This document shows, in pieces, positions 34,142-41,677 of a stretch of 64,000 nt of DNA (positions are counted from its first letter, which is position 1; every line of letters begins with the position of its first letter). The notes under the pieces were generated by a model. That model was not told the DNA's origin and did no database searches. It saw nothing but the letters and a program-made list of their open reading frames with translations. The position numbers were made by a program, and so were the translations under genes. The stretch is from Kribbella pratensis (lineage in GTDB: Bacteria; Actinomycetota; Actinomycetes; Propionibacteriales; Kribbellaceae), in contig NZ_SODU01000003.1 of assembly GCF_004366075.1 (NCBI RefSeq), forward strand, positions 1,178,001-1,242,000. The letters run 5' to 3'.

Positions 34142-35023
34142 TCATTTGATGCCCGCGGTCGCGAAACCTTGGACGAAGTAGCGCTGCCCGATCAGGAACA
34201 GCACCACCATCGGCACAGTGGCCAGCGTGGTCCCGGCCATCAGGAACGCCCACTGGGTGTCGTTCTCGGTGCGGAAAACGGAAAGTCCGACCTGGATCAC
34301 TCGCAGACTGTCGCTCTTGGTCACCAGCAGCGGCCAGAGGAAGTTGTTCCACGACCCCTCGAACGTGAGCAGCGCGACCGTGATGAACGCCGGCTTCACC
34401 AGCGGCGTCATGATCCGCGCGTAGATGCCCAGCTCACCGAGTCCGTCCAGCCGGGCCGCCTCCTCCAGTTCCACCGGCAGGTCCAGGTAGAACTGCCGGA
34501 ACAGGAACACCGAGAACGGGCTGACCGCGCCCGGGATGATCAGCGCCCACCAGGTGTCCAGCCACCCGGTGCCGCCCTGCCCGGTGATGTCGTTCCCGCC
34601 GAACAGCGGCATGAACCGCACGATCAGGAACTCCGGCAGGATCTTCGTGTACGTCGGGATCATCAGCGCCCCGACGAACGCGAGGAAGATCAGCGAACTG
34701 CCCCGGAACCGCAGCCGCGCCAGCGCGTACCCCGCCATCGAGGCGATCAGCACGTTCAGCACGGTGTGGCTCGCGGCGATCACGAAGCTGTTCCGCGCGT
34801 ACGTCGCGAACGGCGCGGCGTGCAACGCGTCCACATAGTTGCCGAAGGCCCACTTCGTCGGGAACAACCGCGGTGGGACCGCGGCGATGTCGCCGGGGCT
34901 CTTCACCGAGGTGAGCAGCATCCAGACGAACGGCACGATCATCACCACAGAGATCGCGGTCAGGGTCAGGTAGAGGACGATCCGGCCGGTCCGGGCCCGG
35001 CCGGAGGTCTCAACGGGTGGCAC
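34142..35023 (-). CDS. Carbohydrate ABC transporter permease (MalG type)
   Basis: A 293-residue permease with six membrane helices and the EAA loop ELEEAARLDGLGELGIYARI. I choose the GTG at 35023 because GGAGG stands five bases upstream; the GTG at 35029 lies inside that site. It overlaps the partner permease gene by 14 bases. It belongs to the importer of the eleven-gene polysaccharide operon and, like the first importer in the window, has no ATPase gene beside it. Confidence 0.92.
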   Translation of the reverse strand: MPPVETSGRARTGRIVLYLTLTAISVVMIVPFVWMLLTSVKSPGDIAAVPPRLFPTKWAFGNYVDALHAAPFATYARNSFVIAASHTVLNVLIASMAGYALARLRFRGSSLIFLAFVGALMIPTYTKILPEFLIVRFMPLFGGNDITGQGGTGWLDTWWALIIPGAVSPFSVFLFRQFYLDLPVELEEAARLDGLGELGIYARIMTPLVKPAFITVALLTFEGSWNNFLWPLLVTKSDSLRVIQVGLSVFRTENDTQWAFLMAGTTLATVPMVVLFLIGQRYFVQGFATAGIK

Positions 35024-35951
35024 GGTCACCTCCGGTGATCCGCCGGTTCAGCAACGTCAGGAACAGCAGCAGTGCGAACAACACCAGGCTCTGCGCGCAC
35101 GCGTATCCCATCCGGAACTCCCGGAAAGCGGATTTGTAGATTTCGTAGGTCATCATCGTCGTGCTGTTGGCCGGCCCGCCGTCGGTCAGGATGTACACCT
35201 GGTCGAACGACTGGAACGCGCCGATCACCGACGTGACGAAGACGAAGAACGTCGCCGGCCGGAGCAACGGCAGGGTCAGGCTGAAGAACTGCCGGAACTT
35301 CGACGCGCCGTCCACCGACGCCGCCTCGTAGAGATCGGTCGGCAGACTTTGCAGCGCAGCCAAGTAGATCAGCATCTTCAGGCCGATCCCCTGCCAGATC
35401 CCGACCACGATCACCGCCGGCATCGCCCAGTCCGTCGACGACAGCCACGCCGGGCCGTCGAGGCCGAGAAACGACAGGACAGCGTTGGCCAGACCGCTCC
35501 GCGGGTCGTAGATCCACAGCCACACCAGGGCCACCGCGATCGTCGCGGTCACCTGCGGAATGAAGATCGCAGTCCGGAAGATCGCCCGTCCGGCCAGCCG
35601 CGTGTTCAGCATCAGCGCGATCAGCAGCGCGATGCCCATCGCCACCGGAACCGTGAAGAACGTGTAGATGCTGGTGTTCAGTACGGCGCGCCGGAAAACG
35701 TTGTCGGAAAGCAGATCACGGAAATTTTCCAGGCCGATGAAACGCGGCGGCGTGAGCACGTCGTACGACGTGAAACTCAGCACGACCGCGGCGACCAGCG
35801 GGATGCCGATCCAGATCAGGGCGTGCAGCACGGCCGGCGCGACCATCAGCAGACCGGCCCGGCGGCGGGCACGCTGCAGCCCCCGGCCCCGGGGCGGAGC
35901 AGCGGAGGGCCCGGATGCGGTCGCGCGCACCCGGTCCCGCGTCGGCGCCAT
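35010..35951 (-). CDS. Carbohydrate ABC transporter permease (MalF type)
   Basis: A 313-residue permease. After a basic start it has six helices, with the EAA loop LYEAASVDGASKFRQFFSLT. The start could be ATG 35951, used here, or GTG 35963, which overlaps the binding-protein stop as GTGA; neither has a strong ribosome binding site. Partner of the permease encoded next. Confidence 0.92.
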   Translation of the reverse strand: MAPTRDRVRATASGPSAAPPRGRGLQRARRRAGLLMVAPAVLHALIWIGIPLVAAVVLSFTSYDVLTPPRFIGLENFRDLLSDNVFRRAVLNTSIYTFFTVPVAMGIALLIALMLNTRLAGRAIFRTAIFIPQVTATIAVALVWLWIYDPRSGLANAVLSFLGLDGPAWLSSTDWAMPAVIVVGIWQGIGLKMLIYLAALQSLPTDLYEAASVDGASKFRQFFSLTLPLLRPATFFVFVTSVIGAFQSFDQVYILTDGGPANSTTMMTYEIYKSAFREFRMGYACAQSLVLFALLLFLTLLNRRITGGDRATR

Positions 35952-35959
35952 CGTTCCGC

Positions 35960-37246
35960 TCACAGTCGCGAAATCGCTTCCTTGCTCAGGTTCGCGAGCT
36001 CGTCGATCGCTTCCTTGGCGGTCCGCTTGCCGACCACAGCGGTCTCGAGGGTGGTCTTGATCTTCTCCCGGATCTCCATCCAGGCCGCCGTACCGCCCTC
36101 GGACCGGGCCTTGCTCATGTTGTCCAGGGCAAGCTTCACGAAACCGTTTTCCTTGACGTAGTCCGAGGTCCGCAGGTCCTGGACACCGGGCACGGAACCG
36201 CGTTGTTCCGCGGTCGGCAGGATGGATTCCGGCGTACCCATGAACTCCACCAGCGCCTGGGCCGCGGCGGCGTGCTTGGACGAGGCCGAGCGGGCCACCA
36301 TGGTGCCGCCCTGCAGCATCGCGGGCACCTTGTTGGCCAGGATGAACGCCCCGACCTTGTCCTCCTTGAGCAGCTCCGGGTTCTGTTTCTTGAGCTGCAC
36401 CCAGAGCGAGTTGTTCGACATCATCATCGCGGAGCGACCCTGCTGCAGGGTGGTCGGCTGACCGGCGGCCGACTTGAACGAGTAGTCGGCGGACTTGTCC
36501 TTGATGACGTCGAGGAACAGCTGCAACGCCTCGACGCCACGGTCGTCGTTGAACTTGACCTGCTGCCCGCTCTCGTCGAACAGGTTGCCGTCGTTGGCGA
36601 ACAGGAACGTCTCCCAGCACTGCCGGAGATCGATCGAGAACGGGTCGAAGCCCACCCGGCTGAGCTTGCCGGAGCTGTCGCTACGGGCCAGTTCCTTGGA
36701 CATCTCCCGCAGTTCGGCCCAGTCCTTCGGCGGTGCCTTGATCCCGGCCTCGGCGAACAGGTCCTTGCGGTAGGTGACGATGCGGGTGTCGAGGACCATC
36801 GGCAACGCGTACAGCTTGCCGTCGTACCGGGACGGCTCGAGGACGCGGTCCTCGTACTCGTACCGCTTGGCCAGGTCGTCGGGCAGCGGCGCGAGCACCT
36901 TCTTGTGCGCGAACGGCGGGATCCAGCCGACGCCGAGCATCACCACGTCCGGCATCAGGCCCCCGGCCAGGCTGGTGGTGATCTTCTCGTTCAGGGCGGC
37001 GTACGTCGTGTAGTCGACCTTGACCGTGACGTTCGGGTTCTTCTGCTTGAACGCCGGCAGCAGCTTGCCCTCCAGCAGGTCCTTGCCGGTGCTGCCCTCG
37101 AACAGCGGGGTGAGCAGGCTGATCTCGCCTTCGACGGGTCCGTCGGCGGTCGCCTGGCTGTTGCCGGACGACGCGGAGCACCCGGTGGCGGCGGCGACCG
37201 CGCCGAGCCCGAGGGCCGTCAGGACTGATCTGCGGGTGTACTCCAT
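35960..37246 (-). CDS. Extracellular sugar-binding lipoprotein
   Basis: A 428-residue family 1 solute-binding protein with TRRSVLTAL near the N-terminus, a possible Tat motif, and a lipobox AAATGC. Recognisable segments include LLPAFKQKNPNVTVKVDYTT and RYDGKLYALPMVLDTRI. First gene of the long minus operon; the ATG at 37246 has AAAGG six bases upstream. Three copies of an operator lie in the 220 bases before it. It should bind oligosaccharides released by the lyase and esterases encoded downstream. Confidence 0.92.
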   Translation of the reverse strand: MEYTRRSVLTALGLGAVAAATGCSASSGNSQATADGPVEGEISLLTPLFEGSTGKDLLEGKLLPAFKQKNPNVTVKVDYTTYAALNEKITTSLAGGLMPDVVMLGVGWIPPFAHKKVLAPLPDDLAKRYEYEDRVLEPSRYDGKLYALPMVLDTRIVTYRKDLFAEAGIKAPPKDWAELREMSKELARSDSSGKLSRVGFDPFSIDLRQCWETFLFANDGNLFDESGQQVKFNDDRGVEALQLFLDVIKDKSADYSFKSAAGQPTTLQQGRSAMMMSNNSLWVQLKKQNPELLKEDKVGAFILANKVPAMLQGGTMVARSASSKHAAAAQALVEFMGTPESILPTAEQRGSVPGVQDLRTSDYVKENGFVKLALDNMSKARSEGGTAAWMEIREKIKTTLETAVVGKRTAKEAIDELANLSKEAISRL

Positions 37247-37278
37247 GGCGCGCCTTTCGTGGTGCTGCGGAAGGGAGT

Positions 37279-37294
37279 GGTGCAACGATCTACC
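37279..37294. promoter_or_regulatory. LacI operator copy 1 (partial symmetry)
   Basis: GGTGCAACGATCTACC carries the left half and centre of the palindrome seen complete at 37323; the right half is degenerate. It lies 33 bases before the binding-protein start, where it could act as a roadblock or a promoter-distal site. Confidence 0.55.
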
Positions 37295-37322
37295 AGCCGG
37301 AGCGGCGCAGTTATGCGAGGCT

Positions 37323-37338
37323 GGTGCAACGATGCACC
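37323..37338. promoter_or_regulatory. LacI operator copy 2 (perfect)
   Basis: GGTGCA and TGCACC flank ACGA, a perfect palindrome with four-base centre in the divergent region between the importer operon and the LacI gene. It is the best-formed of three copies. Confidence 0.7.
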
Positions 37339-37414
37339 GCATGCTAGGAACGGATTTCATGGCACGTCAAGAGGTCGGCGCCATCAACTTCACGCTGGAC
37401 TTTCGACGCCACCT

Positions 37415-37430
37415 GATGCATCGTTGCACT
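37415..37430. promoter_or_regulatory. LacI operator copy 3 (inverted)
   Basis: Read on the minus strand this site is AGTGCAACGATGCATC, matching copy 2 at 13 of 16 positions. It lies 39 bases before the LacI start. Copies 2 and 3 are about 92 bases centre to centre, close to nine helical turns, which would permit looping. Confidence 0.65.
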
Positions 37431-37468
37431 GCGACACGGCAGCACCGACGGGGTGACAGAATGCGCGG

Positions 37469-38536
37469 GTGGGCGGTGAATTGAGAACTGGCGAGGTGAC
37501 GATCCAGCAGGTCGCGACCGAGGCCGGCGTCTCGCCGAGCACGGTGTCGAACCTGCTCAACGGGCGCAACCACCGGATGCTGCCGGAGACCCGGCAGCGG
37601 ATCGAGCGCGCCATCGACAAGCTCGGCTACCGGCCGAACCGGGCCGCCCGGCAACTGCGCACCGGCCGGAACACCACGATCGGGCTCGTCGTCCCCTCGG
37701 TGGGCAACCCGTTCTGGGGCGCGCTTGCGCGGCACCTGGAGTCCGCGGCGCTGGCCGAGGGGTACCACGTGCTGCTCTGCAACTCCGAGCGCGATCCCCG
37801 GCGCGAGCGCGATTACGTCGACGAGTTGTGGGCCGACGGCGTCCACGGCGTCGTACTGTGCTCGTCGCTGCCGTCGCTCGACCATGTGATGCCGCTGGTC
37901 GAGCGCGGGCTGCAACTGGTCGCCTTCGACCGTACGTCGCAGGCCGGCGACCCCGCGTCGCTCGTCAGCATCAGCGTCGACAACGCGATCGGCAGTCAGC
38001 TCGCCACCCAGCACCTCACGGATCTCGGGCATCGTCGGCTGGCGTTCGTGTCCGGCGCGTTGGCGAGCGTCAACCGCAAGGAGCGGTACCGCGGGTTCAC
38101 GGCCGGTCTCGAACAGGCGGGCATTGATCCGGCGACTTCGGTCCGGGCGCCGGTCAAGGGCGATGCGGACGACTTCGGCGATGTCGAGGCGTCCGAGTTG
38201 GGTCGCGCGGCCGCGGCGGAGCTGCTCGCGCTGGAGGAGCCGCCGACCGGGATCGTCGCGATCAACGACATGTGCGCGCTCGGGGTCTGCCGCGGGCTGC
38301 GGGACGGCGGTCTCGAGGTGGGCAAGGACGTGTCGGTGGTCGGGTTCGACGACATCGTGCTCGCGGATCTGTACGCGCCGACGCTCACCACGGTGCGGCA
38401 GCCGATGAAGGAGATGGCGGCGGCCGCGTTCACCCAACTCCGATCCCGCCTGGACGACTCCGGACCGACCCAGGGCCAGTCCCTGCTGTTCCGCCCCGAA
38501 CTCATCGTCCGCGAATCAACCGCACCACCGACCTGA
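37469..38536 (+). CDS. LacI family regulator of polysaccharide operon
   Basis: A 355-residue LacI/GalR protein. The helix-turn-helix is IQQVATEAGVSPSTVSNLLN, followed by the hinge NRAARQLRTG. The ligand core has VGLVVPSVGNPFWGALARHL at about 72, the effector-pocket phrase VAFDRTSQAG and VVGFDDIVLADLYAPTLTTV. The start is GTG at 37469; a GTG at 37496 is possible. It is divergent from the eleven-gene operon and the three shared operators suggest it represses that operon and itself. Confidence 0.92.
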   Translation: MGGELRTGEVTIQQVATEAGVSPSTVSNLLNGRNHRMLPETRQRIERAIDKLGYRPNRAARQLRTGRNTTIGLVVPSVGNPFWGALARHLESAALAEGYHVLLCNSERDPRRERDYVDELWADGVHGVVLCSSLPSLDHVMPLVERGLQLVAFDRTSQAGDPASLVSISVDNAIGSQLATQHLTDLGHRRLAFVSGALASVNRKERYRGFTAGLEQAGIDPATSVRAPVKGDADDFGDVEASELGRAAAAELLALEEPPTGIVAINDMCALGVCRGLRDGGLEVGKDVSVVGFDDIVLADLYAPTLTTVRQPMKEMAAAAFTQLRSRLDDSGPTQGQSLLFRPELIVRESTAPPT

Positions 38537-38550
38537 CACTCCGCCCCGGA

Positions 38551-38574
38551 ACCCCGGGCGCGAGGTCCCGGGGT
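38551..38574. terminator. Hairpin after lacI gene
   Basis: ACCCCGGG and CCCGGGGT form an eight-base-pair stem with an eight-base loop, 14 bases after the LacI stop. No U-run follows, as is common in high-GC actinobacteria. Probable terminator. Confidence 0.5.
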
Positions 38575-38660
38575 GAGGTGCCGGCTCTGCCGCCGCGGCC
38601 TGCGGCCCCGAGGCGCGGCAGCCGGGTGTCGCGGGCGCGTCGTCGTCGTAGGGTGGGGCG

Positions 38661-39467
38661 GTGCAACGGATCTCCTCGCGGAACGCTCGGTTCCAGGTGT
38701 GGCAGGCGTCGCTGACCAATCGCACCAAACGGCAGCGGTCCGGCGAGTTCCTGGTGCAGGGCGTGCGCCCGATTTCGGTTGCCGTGGACAACGGTTGGCC
38801 GGTGCGCACCGTCATCACCGACGCATCCCGCCCCTTGTCCCGCTGGGCTTCCGACCTGCTGCAGCGGCTGCCGGACGTCGAGCGGGTCGCGATGGTGCCG
38901 GAGCTGCTGGCCGAGCTCGGCGAGAAGGAGGAGCCCGAGCTGATCGCCGTACTGGAGCTGCCTGCGGACGATCTCGATCGGATCCCGGTCGGACCGGAGT
39001 TCCTGGGCGTCGTCTTCGACCGGCCGACCGGGCCGGGGAACATCGGGTCGATCATCCGCTCCGCCGACGCGTTCGGCGCCGACGGGGTGATCGTGACCGG
39101 GCATGCCGCCGACGTCTACGACCCGAAGGCAGTCCGCGCGACGACGGGATCGCTGTTCGCGGTTCCCGCCGTACGCGCGCCCTCTCATCGCGAAGTCCTC
39201 GATTGGGTACGCCGGTCCACGCAGCCGGTCGTCGTGGTCGGCACCGACGAGCACGGGTCGACCGACGTCTACGACTTCGACTTCACCCAGCCTGTCCTGC
39301 TGCTGATCGGCAACGAGACCGCAGGCCTGAGTACGGCGTGGAAGGAAGCCGCCGACCACCTGGTCCGGATCCCGATCACCGGATCGGCCAGCTCCCTCAA
39401 CGCCGCCAACGCCGCAACCGCGGTCCTCTACGAAATCTCCCGCCAGCGCTCACACTCTCCCCACTGA
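38661..39467 (+). CDS. TrmH/SpoU family RNA 2'-O-methyltransferase
   Basis: A 268-residue SPOUT methyltransferase. Motif 1 is GPGNIGSIIRSADAFGADGV at about 128, motif 2 is LLIGNETAGLS and motif 3 is IPITGSASSLNAANAATAVL, which together form the AdoMet-binding knot. The N-terminal 100 residues are a substrate-binding domain (GEFLVQGVRPISVAV). It should methylate a ribose in tRNA or 23S rRNA; the actual target, and whether it confers resistance, cannot be read off. Start GTG at 38661. It stands alone. Confidence 0.92.
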   Translation: MQRISSRNARFQVWQASLTNRTKRQRSGEFLVQGVRPISVAVDNGWPVRTVITDASRPLSRWASDLLQRLPDVERVAMVPELLAELGEKEEPELIAVLELPADDLDRIPVGPEFLGVVFDRPTGPGNIGSIIRSADAFGADGVIVTGHAADVYDPKAVRATTGSLFAVPAVRAPSHREVLDWVRRSTQPVVVVGTDEHGSTDVYDFDFTQPVLLLIGNETAGLSTAWKEAADHLVRIPITGSASSLNAANAATAVLYEISRQRSHSPH

Positions 39468-39500
39468 CCACATCCCCCACCGCCCGTAACCGTCGTCCAC

Positions 39501-39630
39501 ATTTGCTGGGTCAACCAGCGAATTTGATGGGTCAGCCAGCGAAATGCGGGGTTCCACACCCTGAGTTTCGGTCACGAAGCCCCAGTTTGGCTGGCCAACC
39601 CAGCAAATTGCCTGGTCAACCCAGCAAATG
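39501..39630. repeat. Inverted pair of 21-bp direct repeats
   Basis: Two 21-base direct repeats (39501-39521 and 39522-39542) face two more at 39589-39609 and 39610-39630 in the opposite orientation. The left units begin ATTTG and carry GGGTCAACCAGC; the right units end CCCAGCAAAT. The whole folds into a 130-base imperfect hairpin between the convergent TrmH and methyltransferase genes. It is AT-richer than its surroundings and shows no coding signal. It could be a REP/BIME-like element or serve as a terminator for both genes. Confidence 0.8.
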
Positions 39631-39675
39631 GCGCCGGGCTGGTCGAGCGACGGTCGGCGAGGAGATGGGGTGTGC

Positions 39676-40470
39676 TCACGCGGTGCAGAGTAGTTCGCCG
39701 TGGAGGATGGAGATGCAGGCGTCGGGGGTGTCGGCCCAGGTCCGCCACGCCTGGGAGATCGCCTCGAGTTGCTGCTCCGGTACGCCGGATGCGCGCGCCT
39801 GATCCGCCAGAGCCGACTCGAGGATGCGGTCCGCCCACATGCCGCCCCAGAAGGCACGATCTTCCGGGTTGGCGAACGCCCAGGTCGACGTGGTCGCTTC
39901 CGCCTGCTCGAAGCCGGCCGCGAGCGCCCACGACAGCAGGCGCCGGCCCGCGTCCGGTTCACCCCTGTTCGCGCGCGCCATCCGCTGGTAGAGCGCCATC
40001 CATTCGTCCAGTTCGGGAAGCTCCGGGTACCAGACGAAGCCGTGATAGTCCGAGTCGCGGACCGCGACAATGCCACCGGGCTTGCACACGCGCCGCATCT
40101 CCCGCAGCGCCTGCACGGGATCCGCGACGTGCTGCAGAACCTGATGCGCGTGCACGACGTCGTACGTGTCGTCCGGCAGATCCAGTGCGTGAACGTCGCC
40201 GACGACGAACTGCACGTCGAGCTCCCGGTTTTCGAACGCCGCCTTGGTGATGTCGAGTGCGGCGGCGTTCGCCTCCAGCGCGGTCGTCCGGCCCGGTTCG
40301 ACCAGGCGAGCCAGGTCAGCGGTGATCGTGCCGGGACCGGCGCCGACATCGAGCAACGACATCCCGGGCCGCAGGTGCGGAAGCAGGTATCCGGCCGAGT
40401 TCTCGGCGGTCCGCCAGCTGTGCGACCGCAGGACTGACTCGTGATGGCCGTGCGTGTACACGTTGTTCAT
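39676..40470 (-). CDS. Class I SAM-dependent methyltransferase
   Basis: A 264-residue UbiE/COQ5-type methyltransferase. AdoMet motif I is LLDVGAGPGTITADLARLV, the acidic residue of motif II lies in TALEANAAALD, and post-I motifs include FVVGDVHALDLPDDTYDVVH. The HGHHESVLRSHSWRTAENSA start is common in actinobacterial members. Substrate unknown. The ATG at 40470 has GGAG upstream. It diverges from the ABM gene over an AT-rich gap of 169 bases, which probably holds both promoters. Confidence 0.9.
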   Translation of the reverse strand: MNNVYTHGHHESVLRSHSWRTAENSAGYLLPHLRPGMSLLDVGAGPGTITADLARLVEPGRTTALEANAAALDITKAAFENRELDVQFVVGDVHALDLPDDTYDVVHAHQVLQHVADPVQALREMRRVCKPGGIVAVRDSDYHGFVWYPELPELDEWMALYQRMARANRGEPDAGRRLLSWALAAGFEQAEATTSTWAFANPEDRAFWGGMWADRILESALADQARASGVPEQQLEAISQAWRTWADTPDACISILHGELLCTA

Positions 40471-40639
40471 CCCAGGCTCCTTTGCCTTGCTCGATGGTCC
40501 TCACGCTAGCCCAGGATCTTACTGAATGAGACATATCATCTTGCAATACGAGACGACGTACGTGACCGAATATGGCCAGACCGGGCCTGTGTCCGCGGGT
40601 GAACCTTGAGGGACTCGAACAGAACCCAGGAGGATTCCG

Positions 40640-40936
40640 ATGCTGGCAAAGGTGTTTCCGATCAAGCTGAAGGACGGCAACCAGGCCGCTGCCGAGGCGA
40701 TCGTGCAGGAGTTCGCGCCGAAGGGACCGGGTGCCGAGGAGGGCACGTTGTCCTTCCGTGTGTACCGCGACCCGTCGAACCCGGACTACCTGTTGTTCGT
40801 CGAGCATTTCGCGGACCAGGCGGCGTACGACGCGCACACCGGGTCGGCGGCGTACAAGGAATTGATCGCCGGCCGGTTCGCCGACCTGATCGTCGAGTTC
40901 GTCGAGGTCGATCACCACCTGCTGGTCAGCCTGTGA
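40640..40936 (+). CDS. Antibiotic biosynthesis monooxygenase (ABM) domain protein
   Basis: A 98-residue dimeric ferredoxin-like-fold protein. ABM features are the first strand AKVFPIKLKDGN, CLSF-like strand EGTLSFRVYRDP and LLFVEHFADQAAYDAHTGS. These small proteins act as cofactor-free oxygenases, heme-degrading enzymes or simply quinol/aldehyde scavengers. The ribosome binding site AGGAGG is near-perfect. The gene overlaps the next by GTGA, so the two are co-translated and probably work together. Confidence 0.88.
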   Translation: MLAKVFPIKLKDGNQAAAEAIVQEFAPKGPGAEEGTLSFRVYRDPSNPDYLLFVEHFADQAAYDAHTGSAAYKELIAGRFADLIVEFVEVDHHLLVSL

Positions 40937-41673
40937 ACGACCTGGCGCGACGGCTGCGCGAACTGCACGGACAGCCGCCACTCGTCCTGCCGAACGCGTG
41001 GGACGCCGGCTCAGCGCGGGCGATCGAGGCCGCGGGGGCGACGGCGATCGCGACGACGAGCGCGGGTGTCGCCTGGGCCGCCGGTGTGGACGACGCCGGC
41101 GGACTGAACCAGGAATCCGCGATCGCTGCACTACGCGCGATCTGCGCGGCAGTTTCCGTCCCGGTCACGGCCGACATCGAGGCCGGGTACGGCGATGTCG
41201 CGGGGACGGTGACCGCTGTCGTCCAGGCGGGTGCGGTCGGCATCAACCTCGAGGACAGCACGGCCCGGGTCCTCGACGATCCGTTGGTGCAGGCCGAGCG
41301 GATCAAGACGGCACGCGCTGCAGCTGTTGCCGCTGGCATCGATCTGGTGATCAACGCGCGGACCGACACGCACTTGTTCGGTGACCGGACCGGCACGATC
41401 GAACGCGCGAAGATCTACGCCGACGCGGGCGCGGACGTGCTGTTCGTCCCTGGCGTGGTCGACCTTCCGACGATCGCCGAACTCGTGCTGGAGTCGCCGC
41501 TGCCGCTCAACGTGATGGTCGGCCCAGGTGCGCCGACGGTCGCTGAGCTCGCGGAGGTCGGCGTGGCGCGGATCAGCGTCGGGCCGGCGATCACGAGCGC
41601 GGCGTACGCGCTGGCTCAATCGGCCGCCAAGGAACTGCTGACCAGCGGCACCTACGCGGGATTGACCAGTTGA
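40933..41673 (+). CDS. Isocitrate lyase/PEP mutase family protein
   Basis: A 246-residue (beta/alpha)8 protein of the PEP mutase/ICL superfamily. LVLPNAWDAGSARAIEAAGA opens the barrel, ATTSAGVAWAAGV gives the substrate loop, TADIEAGYG carries the metal-binding Asp-Glu, and INLEDS and INARTDTHL follow in the expected order. It lacks the KKCGH-type loop of true isocitrate lyase, so a lyase or phosphonomutase-like role on another 2-oxo acid is more likely. GTG start at 40933 overlaps the ABM gene stop. Confidence 0.88.
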   Translation: MNDLARRLRELHGQPPLVLPNAWDAGSARAIEAAGATAIATTSAGVAWAAGVDDAGGLNQESAIAALRAICAAVSVPVTADIEAGYGDVAGTVTAVVQAGAVGINLEDSTARVLDDPLVQAERIKTARAAAVAAGIDLVINARTDTHLFGDRTGTIERAKIYADAGADVLFVPGVVDLPTIAELVLESPLPLNVMVGPGAPTVAELAEVGVARISVGPAITSAAYALAQSAAKELLTSGTYAGLTS

Positions 41674-41677
41674 GTGC

